NCBI GenBank assembly: GCA_033856195.1
Contig: JAWVFL010000086.1
Location: 27,367-91,366, forward strand
Origin: VRUE01 sp033856195
GTDB taxonomy: Bacteria > Actinomycetota > Thermoleophilia > Solirubrobacterales > 70-9
Length of the DNA: 64,000 nucleotides
Direction of reading: 5' to 3'
The notes under the pieces were generated by a model. It did not search any database and was not told the origin of the DNA. It saw nothing but the letters and a program-made list of their open reading frames with translations. Position numbers and translations under genes: made by a program. Positions 23,743 to 32,156 of the stretch are shown piece by piece. Each line of letters opens with the position of its first letter. The first letter of the stretch is position 1.

Positions 23743-25395
23743 ATGCGGGTGATCGAGCGAAGGATCGGCCTCCTCTTCGCCGGCTTTCTCCTCTGCTTCT
23801 GCATCATCGGCGCCCGTGCCTTCTGGTTGCAGGGCGTGCAGGGCTCGAAGCTCGCCTCGGAGGCGATCAGCCAGCAGACCGAATCGATCTCGCTGCCGAG
23901 CCTGCGTGGCAGCGTGCTCGACCGCCGCGGCAACGCGCTCGCCGCCTCCGAAGACACGGCGACGGTCTTCGCGGTGCCGCCGGAAGTCACCAAGCCGGCG
24001 CTGGCGGCGGAAAAGCTCGCTCCGATCCTGGACCTCAGCGAGAGCGAGGTGCTTGGCGCGATGACCGCTGAAACGACCTACTCGGTTCTCGCCAAACAGG
24101 TCGACCTGCCCACGGCGAAGCGGATCGAACGGCTTGATCTGCAGGGCATTGGGCAGGACCCAGACAGCCGCCGCACCTACCCGCAGGGCACCCTGGCGGC
24201 ACAGGTGATCGGCGCTGTTGGTTCTGAAAACGAGGGCCTCACGGGTCTCGAGTCCGGGGAGGAATCGGTGCTGAGCGGAACCGACGGCGAACGGCGCATC
24301 GTCACCGACGCGACCGGCGAACCGATCCGGCTCGAAACCGCCCAGGAAGCTGAGGACGGCGAAGACATCCAGCTGACGCTCGACCCGGCGATCGAGGGCA
24401 AGACGGAGGAAGTGCTGGCCGAAGTCGGCGAAACGTACGCGCCGAAGGGGGCGACGGCGATCGTGATGGACCCGCGCAACTCGCAGGTCCTGGCGATGGC
24501 GAACTGGCCGCCCATCGACCCGACCGATCTCTCCAGCGCCAGCTCAGAAGACCTGATCAACCGGGCGACCGGCTTCACCTACGAGCCGGGCTCGACCTTC
24601 AAGGCGTTCACAGTCTCCGCGGCGCTGGAGGAAAAAGAAGTGACGCCGGAGACGTCCTTCTATCTGCCCTCTCAGCTCCACGTTGCCGACCGCATCATCG
24701 AAGACGCCGAGGCGCGGCCTCCGATAACGCTCACCGTGGCCCAGATCCTTGCCGAGTCCTCCAACGTCGGCGCCGCCACGATCGGCCTCGAGCTGGGCAG
24801 CAAGCGCTTCGGCCGCTGGATCGATCGCTTCGGCTTCGGCCGACCGACCGGCGTCCAGTTCCCGGCCGAGGAGCGGGGGATCGTGCCGAAGCTCGACCAA
24901 TACTCCGGCTCGACGATGGGCAACCTGCCGATTGGCCAGGGCCTGGCGGTGACGCCGATGCAGATGATGGCCGGCTACCAGGCGATCGCCAACGGCGGCA
25001 TGCTGCGGCGCCCGCAGCTGATCGAGAAAGTGGGAGACGAAGAAGTCCCGGAGCCGAAGGGGCATCGGGTGATCGATGCGAGCGTGGCCGCGCAGGTGCG
25101 CGAAATGCTCGTCGGGGTGCTGGCCGCCGGCGGTACCGCGTCCGAGGTGAGCGTGCCCGGGTACACGCTGGCGGGGAAGACCGGTACGGCGCAGGTGGCT
25201 GAAAACGGGACTTACTCCGAGACCAAGTACGTGGCGTCGTTCATCGGCTTCGCGCCGGCGCAAGACCCGCAGCTGCTCGTCTCGGTGATCGTCGACCAGC
25301 CGCAGGGGGACATCTACGGTGGGTCGGTCGCTGCTCCGGCGTTTGGCAGGATCGCGGCGTTTGCGTTGCCTTATCTTGGTGTTCCGCAGGAGTAG
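23743..25395 (+). CDS. ftsI: division-specific transpeptidase (penicillin-binding protein FtsI/PBP3)
   Basis: A 550-residue class B PBP. N-terminal membrane anchor (about 8-26), pedestal domain with LRGSVLDRRGNALAASED, and a transpeptidase domain with catalytic SxxK in GSTFKAF, SxN as SSN and KTG in AGKTGTAQVA. It crosslinks septal peptidoglycan with FtsW. There are no C-terminal PASTA domains. It starts 12 bases after ftsL. Palindrome D begins immediately after the TAG. Confidence 0.95.
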   Translation: MRVIERRIGLLFAGFLLCFCIIGARAFWLQGVQGSKLASEAISQQTESISLPSLRGSVLDRRGNALAASEDTATVFAVPPEVTKPALAAEKLAPILDLSESEVLGAMTAETTYSVLAKQVDLPTAKRIERLDLQGIGQDPDSRRTYPQGTLAAQVIGAVGSENEGLTGLESGEESVLSGTDGERRIVTDATGEPIRLETAQEAEDGEDIQLTLDPAIEGKTEEVLAEVGETYAPKGATAIVMDPRNSQVLAMANWPPIDPTDLSSASSEDLINRATGFTYEPGSTFKAFTVSAALEEKEVTPETSFYLPSQLHVADRIIEDAEARPPITLTVAQILAESSNVGAATIGLELGSKRFGRWIDRFGFGRPTGVQFPAEERGIVPKLDQYSGSTMGNLPIGQGLAVTPMQMMAGYQAIANGGMLRRPQLIEKVGDEEVPEPKGHRVIDASVAAQVREMLVGVLAAGGTASEVSVPGYTLAGKTGTAQVAENGTYSETKYVASFIGFAPAQDPQLLVSVIVDQPQGDIYGGSVAAPAFGRIAAFALPYLGVPQE

Positions 25396-25396
25396 G

Positions 25397-25504
25397 GGGC
25401 GCCGGGTGCCCCTCCCGGCTCAACTTTTTCGGTGGGGCGACGGAGGCCGGCCGAGATTGGATTGCCGAAAAAGTACAAGCCGCCGGGAGGGGCACCCGGC
25501 GCCC
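25397..25504. repeat. bipartite palindrome family, copy D (between ftsI and murE)
   Basis: Perfect 23-bp outer arms (25397-25419 and 25482-25504), inner stem ACTTTTTCGG/CCGAAAAAGT (25423-25432, 25465-25474) and a 32-base loop. Each arm contains a smaller self-complementary unit (GCCGGG...CCCGGC). It lies between two co-directional cell-wall genes, two bases after the ftsI stop and 17 before the murE GTG, so the dcw transcript must cross it. It is in the opposite orientation to B and C. Confidence 0.94.
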
Positions 25505-25521
25505 TACCTAGACTTGCGGGC

Positions 25522-26949
25522 GTGAGATTGGGCGCGCTTGTCGCGGAGATTCCTGGGGCTCGGATTTCGGGAGACACCGCCGTAGAGGTGGGGTCTCTTG
25601 CTTATGACAGCCGAAAAGTGGAGCCCGGGACGCTGTTTTTCTGCGTGCCGGGAGAGAAGGTCGATGGGCATGATTTTGCTGCGGGTGCGGTGGGGGCTGG
25701 CGCTGTTGCGCTGATCGTCGAGCGGGAGTTGGATCTGCCTGTCGCGCAGGTAGTTGTCGCCGATGCGCGCGCGGCTATGGCGCCTTTGGCGGCTCGGTTT
25801 TGGGGGGATCCGACGGGCGAGTTGCGGGTCGTTGGGATTACGGGGACGAATGGGAAGACGACTACTGCGTTCTTGATTCGGGAGGTCTTGGAGGCGGCGG
25901 GGCTTCGAACCGGGCTGCTGGGGACGGTGCGGCAGGTTGTGGGGGGCGTGGAGGAGGAAGTTGAGCGGACTACGCCGGAGGCGATCGATTTGCAGGCGAC
26001 TTTTCGGCGGATGCTGGAGGCGGGGGATCGGGCCTGCGTGATGGAGGTGTCGTCGCACGCGCTGGCGCTGCACCGGGCCGACGCGATCCATTTCGAGCTG
26101 GCGCTGTTCACCAACTTGACCCAGGACCATCTCGACTTCCACGGGGACATGGAGGAGTACTTCCAGTCGAAGCGGCGGCTTTTCGAGATGGCCCCCAAGA
26201 TTTCAGTCGTCAACGTCGACGACGAGTACGGCCGGCGGCTCGCTGAGGAGTTCGATTGTGTGACCTTTTCGGCCGAGGGGGTGAATGCGGACTTCGCCGC
26301 CACGGGGGTCTCCTTCGATGCCGGCGGCGCCGAGTTCAGCGTCGCCGGGACCGCGGTGCGGACCAGATTGCCCGGTCACTTCAACGTCGCCAACGCGCTG
26401 GGCGCCTTCGCAGCCACCACCGAAATGGGCGTCTTGGCGCAGGTTGCTGCCGAGGGGCTGGCGCGGTCGGAGCGGGTGCCTGGGCGCTTTGAGCCGGTCG
26501 ACGAGGGGCAGGACTTCACGGTGCTGGTCGACTATGCGCACACTCCAGACTCGCTGGAGAACGTCCTGCGCGCGGCGCGGAGACTGAGCGAGGGACGCGT
26601 GCTCGCGGTCTTCGGCGCCGGCGGCGATCGCGATCGCGACAAGCGGCCGAAGATGGGGCGGGCCGGTGCGTCGCTCTCCGACGTCGCCATCGTCACCTCC
26701 GACAATCCGCGTTCGGAGGATCCCGAGGCGATTATCGCCGAGGTCCTCGGGGGTGTCGAGAACGGCGCCAACGTCGAGGTGGAGCCCGACCGGCGCGCGG
26801 CGATCGCGCTGGCGCTGAAGCAGGCCCGGACCGGCGACACCGTCGTCATCGCGGGCAAGGGCCACGAGCAGGGCCAGGAGTTCGAGGACGGTCGCAAGAT
26901 CCCGTTTGACGACCGCGAGGTCGCGCGCGAGGAGCTGCGCCGCCTTTGA
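25522..26949 (+). CDS. murE: UDP-MurNAc-tripeptide synthetase MurE (meso-DAP type)
   Basis: A 475-residue Mur ligase adding the third stem-peptide residue in the cytoplasm. P-loop GITGTNGKTTTAFL, TTPEAIDLQATFRRM (UDP-MurNAc-L-Ala-D-Glu binding), HTPDSLENVL, and the specificity motif DNPR in TSDNPRSEDPEAI, which selects meso-diaminopimelate over lysine. The GTG at 25522 starts the family N-terminus (RLGALVAEIPGA). The frame stays open upstream through palindrome D, encoding GLPKKYKPPGGAPGAL, which is unlikely to be native. The stop overlaps the murF TTG. Confidence 0.96.
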   Translation: MRLGALVAEIPGARISGDTAVEVGSLAYDSRKVEPGTLFFCVPGEKVDGHDFAAGAVGAGAVALIVERELDLPVAQVVVADARAAMAPLAARFWGDPTGELRVVGITGTNGKTTTAFLIREVLEAAGLRTGLLGTVRQVVGGVEEEVERTTPEAIDLQATFRRMLEAGDRACVMEVSSHALALHRADAIHFELALFTNLTQDHLDFHGDMEEYFQSKRRLFEMAPKISVVNVDDEYGRRLAEEFDCVTFSAEGVNADFAATGVSFDAGGAEFSVAGTAVRTRLPGHFNVANALGAFAATTEMGVLAQVAAEGLARSERVPGRFEPVDEGQDFTVLVDYAHTPDSLENVLRAARRLSEGRVLAVFGAGGDRDRDKRPKMGRAGASLSDVAIVTSDNPRSEDPEAIIAEVLGGVENGANVEVEPDRRAAIALALKQARTGDTVVIAGKGHEQGQEFEDGRKIPFDDREVAREELRRL

Positions 26950-28316
26950 ATCTGACGCCCGAGCAGATCGCCGCTGCCTGCGGCGCGGAGGTTGCTGCCG
27001 AAGGTGGAGGGGGTTCGCCGCGGCGCGCCACGATCGGCTCCGGCGATACGGGTCCGGGCGATCTCTTCTTCGGCCTCCGAGGCGAGCATGTCAACGGGGG
27101 CGAATTCGCCAGCGCCGCGATCGAGGCGGGTGCCTGGGGCGTCGTCGTCGATCCCCAGATGTCGCATCTGCTTCCGCTGTCCGGCGGAAGGTACGACCGT
27201 GAGGGGGAGGGGGCCTGGGTTTTTGTTGTGCCCGATCCGCTCGCCGCGCTCCAAGCGCTCGCCCATGCGTGGCGTCGCGAGCTCGGTGCTCGGGTGGTCG
27301 GGATCACCGGCTCGGTCGGCAAGACCTCGGTCAAGGACATAACCAGGGCACTGCTCCCCGGCCGTGTGCACGCCAACCGGGAGAACCTCAATACCGAGAT
27401 CGGCCTGCCGCTGACGGTGCTCGATGCCCCCGCTGAGACGGACGTCCTGGTGCTGGAGATGGCGATGCGCGGCGCTGGGCAGATCGCCGAGCTGGCCGCG
27501 ATCGCCGAGCCCGAAGTCGCGGTGATCACCAACGTCGGCCCGGTCCACGTCGAGCTGCTCGGCTCGGTGGCCGCGATTGCGGCGGCGAAGGCCGAGGTGC
27601 TGGCGGCGCTTCCACCCGACGGGACCGCGGTCGTGCCGGCGGCGGCCGGCGAGCTCGATCCCCACCTGGACGATGCCCCGCGGCTGCTGCGCTTCGGGCC
27701 GGGAGGCGATGTCTTCGCTGCCGAGAGCGCCGTCGGCGATGGCGTCATCGAGGCCCTGGTCGAGACGCCGGCCGGCGGCCACCGCTTCCGCTTTCCCTTC
27801 ACCGAGGCACACAACCTCGAGAACGCGCTGGCGGCGGTCGCCGTCGGCGTCGCGCTCGGCGCGCCTCTCGCAGAGATGGCCGATCGCGCTGAGAACATAG
27901 GCTTCTCACGCTTCCGGGGCGAGCGCCTCGAGATTGGCGACGGGATCGTCCTGGTGAACGACTGCTACAACGCCAACCCAGTCTCGATGCGCGCCGCGCT
28001 CAGCCACCTCGCTTTGCTCGAGGGGGAACGACGGATCGCCGTGCTCGGCGAGATGGCCGAGCTCGGCCCCGGGGCCGCCGGCTATCACCGCGAGATCGGC
28101 GAGAGCGCCCGGGCCGAGGGCATCGACCTGTTGGTCGGGGTCGGCGAGCCGGCGCGCGACTACGCCCCGGACGAGCTCCTCGGCACCCCCGAGGAGGCGG
28201 CCGAATGGCTCGCCGCGCAGGCCGAGCCCGGCGACACGATCCTGGTCAAGGGCTCGCGCTCGGCCGGCCTCGAGGCCGTGGCGGAGACGCTGGAGGAGCT
28301 GCTGCTCGATGGGTGA
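26946..28316 (+). CDS. murF: UDP-MurNAc-tripeptide:D-Ala-D-Ala ligase MurF
   Basis: A 456-residue Mur ligase. P-loop GITGSVGKTSVKDI, NRENLNTEIGLPLTVL, EMAMRGAGQIAELA, and NDCYNANPVSMRAAL in the C-terminal domain. It starts with TTG overlapping the murE stop (TTGA). Residues about 72-89 (MSHLLPLSGGRYDREGEG) look like an extra segment in the N-terminal domain and coincide with two small DNA hairpins at 27156-27190. Otherwise normal. Confidence 0.95.
   Translation: MNLTPEQIAAACGAEVAAEGGGGSPRRATIGSGDTGPGDLFFGLRGEHVNGGEFASAAIEAGAWGVVVDPQMSHLLPLSGGRYDREGEGAWVFVVPDPLAALQALAHAWRRELGARVVGITGSVGKTSVKDITRALLPGRVHANRENLNTEIGLPLTVLDAPAETDVLVLEMAMRGAGQIAELAAIAEPEVAVITNVGPVHVELLGSVAAIAAAKAEVLAALPPDGTAVVPAAAGELDPHLDDAPRLLRFGPGGDVFAAESAVGDGVIEALVETPAGGHRFRFPFTEAHNLENALAAVAVGVALGAPLAEMADRAENIGFSRFRGERLEIGDGIVLVNDCYNANPVSMRAALSHLALLEGERRIAVLGEMAELGPGAAGYHREIGESARAEGIDLLVGVGEPARDYAPDELLGTPEEAAEWLAAQAEPGDTILVKGSRSAGLEAVAETLEELLLDG
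27156..27190. repeat. pair of small hairpins inside murF
   Basis: CAGATG/CATCTG (27156-27161, 27165-27170) and CTTCCG/CGGAAG (27171-27176, 27185-27190) are two adjacent perfect 6-bp stems. They encode an apparent extra loop in the N-terminal domain of MurF. This is similar in spirit to the translated palindromes in ecfT and ecfA, but small enough that chance is possible. Confidence 0.45.
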
Positions 28317-29328
28317 AGTTCTGATCGCCGGCATGGCGGCGATGCTGATCTGCATCTTCCTCGGCCCCAAGTTCATCGAGTACCTGCGGGTGAAGGAGTT
28401 CGGCCAGCACATCCGCGAGGACGGCCCGCAGGAGCACCACGCCAAGGCGGGGACGCCGACGATGGGCGGGCTGATCATCTTCGCCTCGATCTGCGTGCCC
28501 TACCTCGTCCTCTCCGATCGCGACGCGCAGAGCCTGGCTGTCTTCGGCGTGGCGATGGGCTGCGCGACGATCGGCTTCGCGGATGACTTCATCAAGATCG
28601 TCAAGCGCCGCTCTCTCGGCCTCTCGGCCCGCTGGAAGATGCTCTTCCAGCTCTTCCTCGCGCTCGGCCTCTGGTGGGTGGCGCGCCACGAGGTCGGTCT
28701 CGAGCCGATCCTCTACTTCCGCATCGGCGACGCGACAATCGACCTCGGCCCCGTCCTCTACTTCGTCCTCGTCTTCCTCGTCATCGGCGGCACCTCGAAC
28801 GGGGTCAACCTCACCGACGGCCTCGATGGGCTCGCGGCCGGCTCCTGTGCGATCGTCCTGCTCGCCTACACCGCGATCGCCTTCGTCACCAACGAGCAGC
28901 AGAACCTGGCGCTGCTCTCGGCCTGTCTGGTCGGCGCCTGTATCGGCTTCCTCTGGTTCAACGCCTTCCCGGCGTCGATATTCATGGGGGACACCGGCTC
29001 GCTTGGATTGGGGGGCGCCATCGGCGCCCTCGCGGTGATGACCCAGACCGAGGTGCTGCTGATCATCATCGGCGGCATCTTCGTGATCGAGGCCCTCTCG
29101 GTGGCGATCCAGGTCTTTTCCTTCAAGGCCTTTCGTCGCCGCGTGCTGCTGATGGCGCCGCTGCACCATCACTTCGAGATGATGGCCTGGTCGGAGACCA
29201 AGATCATGCTCCGCTTCTGGATCGTCGCTGCGGTTTGTTCAGGGATTGTATTTACCCTGTACCTGCAGTCGTTTGGGCGGTTGGGGTGGGGAGGGCCGGG
29301 TGCCCTCCCGGCTCAACTTTTTCGGTGA
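28309..29328 (+). CDS. mraY: phospho-MurNAc-pentapeptide translocase MraY
   Basis: A 339-residue polytopic enzyme that makes lipid I. Conserved catalytic motifs: GFADDFIKI, NGVNLTDGLDGLAAGS, FMGDTGSLGLGG and APLHHHFEM. About ten membrane helices. The ATG overlaps the murF stop. The natural enzyme ends near YLQSF; the last dozen codons (GGPGALPAQLFR) and the TGA stop are supplied by palindrome E. Changes in that repeat would change the C-terminus. Confidence 0.96.
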   Translation: MGEVLIAGMAAMLICIFLGPKFIEYLRVKEFGQHIREDGPQEHHAKAGTPTMGGLIIFASICVPYLVLSDRDAQSLAVFGVAMGCATIGFADDFIKIVKRRSLGLSARWKMLFQLFLALGLWWVARHEVGLEPILYFRIGDATIDLGPVLYFVLVFLVIGGTSNGVNLTDGLDGLAAGSCAIVLLAYTAIAFVTNEQQNLALLSACLVGACIGFLWFNAFPASIFMGDTGSLGLGGAIGALAVMTQTEVLLIIIGGIFVIEALSVAIQVFSFKAFRRRVLLMAPLHHHFEMMAWSETKIMLRFWIVAAVCSGIVFTLYLQSFGRLGWGGPGALPAQLFR

Positions 29329-29399
29329 ATTGGCTGGGGCCGTCCGAGGTTGGATTGGCGAAAAATTACAAGCCGCCGGGCGGGGCACCCGGCCCTCCC
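29289..29399. repeat. bipartite palindrome family, copy E (end of mraY, before murD)
   Basis: Outer arms 29289-29312 and 29375-29399 are complementary apart from one unpaired base and one mismatch. The left inner core ACTTTTTCGG is intact (29316-29325); the right is GCGAAAAATT (29358-29367), so this is a slightly decayed copy. Arms contain GCCGGG...CCCGGC, and the loop shares GTTGGATTG with copy D. Copies D and E resemble each other in arms and core. Confidence 0.92.
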
Positions 29400-29451
29400 G
29401 GACAGGCACTGGCGCACAGGGTCGAGCCGGTGTAGCGCGAACCTATGTCTG

Positions 29452-30819
29452 ATGACTGCGCCGCCGCCCAGGAAGCTCCGGCCACAGCTTCCTGAGGGTC
29501 CATATCTGGTCGTGGGACTGGCCCGATCGGGGCAGGCCGTGGCGCGGCTCCTCGCCGAAAGGGGAAAGGACGTGACCGGCGTGGATTCTGGGCATCCGGA
29601 TGGGGCGGCAGGGCTTCGGGAGGTTGGTGTCGAAGTCGTTCTGGATGCAGATGGATTGGCGCTCCTCGAGGGGGTGCGGACTGTGGTCAAGAGCCCGGGT
29701 GTGCCGCGGGAGGCGCCGGTGATCGCGGCGGCTCTGGAGCGGGGGATCGACCTCGTTGGTGAGCTGGAGGTTGCCTGGCGGGCGATGCCCAATCGGTTCG
29801 TCGCGGTGACGGGGACGAATGGGAAGACGACCACGGTTGAGCTGCTTGGGCATGTGTACCGGACGGCTGGGGAGCCGGCGGCTGTGGCCGGCAACGTCGG
29901 CACGCCGCTCTCCTCCCTGTCGGGGGAGATCGAGAGCGACGCGACTGTGATTTGCGAGGCCTCGAGCTTCCAGCTCGAGGACAGCGTCGCCTTCGCGCCC
30001 GAGTGCGCGGTCTTTCTCAACCTTGCGCCGGACCACCTCGACCGCCACACCGACCTCGACGCCTATTTGGCGGCGAAGCTGCGGATCTTCGCCAACCAGG
30101 GCAACGACGACGTCGCCGTCTACAACGCCGACGACCCCGCCTTGGCGGACGTCGATCTCGGCGGTTGTGCCCGGCGGGTCGGCTTCTGCCATGGCGCCGG
30201 ACCGGACTGCGAGGTGGCGTTCGCCGAGGGGACGATCTTCTACGACGGGGAGCCGCTGCTGGCGGTCGAGGAGCTGGGCCTGTTCGGCGAGCACAACGTG
30301 GCCAACGCGATGGCGGCCGCGGCGGCGGCGCTCGCGATGGGAATCGACCGCGAAGCGGTGCGCGAGGGGCTGCGCAGCTTCGCCGGCGTTCCCCATCGGC
30401 TCGAGCAGGTGGCGGAGATCGGCGGCGTGCGCTTCGTAAACGACTCGAAGGCGACCAACGTCGCCTCGGCGACGGTCGGGCTGCGCGCCTTTGACGGTGG
30501 CGTTCACGCGATTCTCGGCGGCAGCGAGAAGGGCGAGTCCTACGAGCCGCTGCTCGACCCTGTGCGCGAGAGATGCGTCGCCTGCTATCTCACCGGCGCT
30601 TCGGCTGAGCGGTTGGCGGAGGCGCTCGCGCCCGCGATCGAGGCCGGCGTCGCCCTGCACCGCTGCGACGACTTCGAGGACGCGGTCCGACGGGCTGCCG
30701 CCGCGGCCCGTCCCGGCGAGACGGTGCTGCTCTCGCCGGCCTGCGCCAGCTTCGACGCCTTCGAGGACTTCGAGCAGCGGGGCGAGCGCTTCCGCCAGAT
30801 CGTCGAGTCGCTGTCGTGA
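29452..30819 (+). CDS. murD: UDP-MurNAc-L-Ala:D-Glu ligase MurD
   Basis: A 455-residue Mur ligase. N-terminal Rossmann segment LVVGLARSGQAVARLLAERG, P-loop VTGTNGKTTTVELLG, EASSFQLEDS, NLAPDHLDRH, VNDSKATN and LSPACASFDAFEDFEQRGE. The ATG at 29452 is 52 bases after copy E; an in-frame ATG at 29350 lies inside the repeat and would add a non-native leader. The stop overlaps the ftsW GTG (GTGA). Confidence 0.95.
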   Translation: MTAPPPRKLRPQLPEGPYLVVGLARSGQAVARLLAERGKDVTGVDSGHPDGAAGLREVGVEVVLDADGLALLEGVRTVVKSPGVPREAPVIAAALERGIDLVGELEVAWRAMPNRFVAVTGTNGKTTTVELLGHVYRTAGEPAAVAGNVGTPLSSLSGEIESDATVICEASSFQLEDSVAFAPECAVFLNLAPDHLDRHTDLDAYLAAKLRIFANQGNDDVAVYNADDPALADVDLGGCARRVGFCHGAGPDCEVAFAEGTIFYDGEPLLAVEELGLFGEHNVANAMAAAAAALAMGIDREAVREGLRSFAGVPHRLEQVAEIGGVRFVNDSKATNVASATVGLRAFDGGVHAILGGSEKGESYEPLLDPVRERCVACYLTGASAERLAEALAPAIEAGVALHRCDDFEDAVRRAAAAARPGETVLLSPACASFDAFEDFEQRGERFRQIVESLS

Positions 30820-32156
30820 GCGCTCGTGCTCTCACTCTCGGCGGCCTCACCGCCGGCAAGGCGAAGAAGAAGACGAAGGCGAAGAAAAAAAAGCGCTCCC
30901 GCGCCGCCGCCCCGTCGACCGAGTACAACCTGTTGCTCACCGCGACGCTCTGCCTGCTCGCGCTCGGCGCCGTGATGGTCTTCTCCGCCAGCTCGACCAC
31001 CCAGGTGCTGAGCGACGGCAACCTCGCCAACAGCGCCTTCTACCTGAAGCGGACGCTGATGTTCGGCGCGGCCGGACTGGTGGTCATGCACCTGAGCGCG
31101 CGGCACGGCCTAATCGCGGTTCGTCGCCTCACGCCGGCCCTGCTCGTCGGCTCGCTCTTCCTCCTGCTGCTCGTCCTCGTCGCCGGCACCAGCGCCAACG
31201 GCGCCAGCCGCTGGCTCGGCTCGGGCTCGCTGCAGTTCCAGCCCTCCGAGCTGGCCAAGGTGGCGCTGATCCTCTACGGCGCCGACCTGCTCGCCCGCGA
31301 ACCAAAGCGGGCTCGCTCGCTGCAGGGGTTGATGCCCTTCCTGCTCGTCGTCGGCACCGCCTGCCTGCTGATCATGGCCGAGCCGGACATGGGCACGACG
31401 ATGGTCATCGCCTTCTCGGTCGGGGCGACCCTGATCGCCGCCGGCGCCCGCCCCGCCGACCTCGGCAAGGTGGCGCTTGGCCTTGGCGTCTTCGCCCTGC
31501 TGCTTACCGTGGTCGAGCCCTACCGGATGGCCCGCCTCACCGGCTTCCTTCATCCCGGTGCCGACGCTGCGGGCGCCGGCTTCCAGGCGGCGCAGGCGAA
31601 GATCGCGCTCGGCTCCGGTGGCATCTTCGGCGTCGGAATCGGCAACGGCGTGGGGAAGGCCGGCTTCCTGCCCGAGGCCCACACCGACATGATCTCCGCG
31701 GTGATCGGCGAGGAGCTCGGCATGGTCGGCATCCTCGGCGTCGTCGGCCTCTTCGCCCTGCTCGGCTACGCAGGCCTGCGCGTCGCCCAGCGGGCCAAGG
31801 ATCGCTACGCCAAGCTGCTCGTCGCCGGCCTCACCTCGCTGATCCTCGCCCAGGCGACGATCAACCTCTTCGCGGTGATGGGGCTGGCGCCGCTGACCGG
31901 CGTGCCGTTGCCCTTCGTCTCCTACGGCAACAGCAGTCTGATGGTGACGCTCTTCGCGGTCGGGCTGATCCTCAACGTCGCCCGCGGGGGGACCGCCAGC
32001 GCTGGCAAACTGCGCGTCGTCGAGGGCGGGCGCTCGCCTGCCCGCAAAAGGAGCCGATCTAGCCGTGGAAAAAGCGCCCAGAGTCGTGGTGGCAGCGGGG
32101 GGAACCGCCGGCCACGTCGTGCCAGCGACGGCCGTCGCCGACGAGCTTCGGGCTAG
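30816..32156 (+). CDS. ftsW: septal peptidoglycan glycosyltransferase FtsW (SEDS)
   Basis: A 446-residue SEDS polymerase. A Lys-rich cytoplasmic N-terminus (AKKKTKAKKKK) precedes about ten membrane helices. Family motifs: FQPSELAKVALILY, AEPDMGTTMVI, AHTDMISAVIGEELG and PFVSYGNSSLM. The C-terminal ~40 residues are an Arg/Ser/Gly-rich basic tail, and the last 91 bases are shared with murG in another frame. Confidence 0.95.
   Translation: MSARALTLGGLTAGKAKKKTKAKKKKRSRAAAPSTEYNLLLTATLCLLALGAVMVFSASSTTQVLSDGNLANSAFYLKRTLMFGAAGLVVMHLSARHGLIAVRRLTPALLVGSLFLLLLVLVAGTSANGASRWLGSGSLQFQPSELAKVALILYGADLLAREPKRARSLQGLMPFLLVVGTACLLIMAEPDMGTTMVIAFSVGATLIAAGARPADLGKVALGLGVFALLLTVVEPYRMARLTGFLHPGADAAGAGFQAAQAKIALGSGGIFGVGIGNGVGKAGFLPEAHTDMISAVIGEELGMVGILGVVGLFALLGYAGLRVAQRAKDRYAKLLVAGLTSLILAQATINLFAVMGLAPLTGVPLPFVSYGNSSLMVTLFAVGLILNVARGGTASAGKLRVVEGGRSPARKRSRSSRGKSAQSRGGSGGNRRPRRASDGRRRRASG

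Noticed and set aside
25432..25521. N-terminal extension of MurE through palindrome D
   Set aside because: The extra residues come from the repeat core; the family start is at the GTG 25522.
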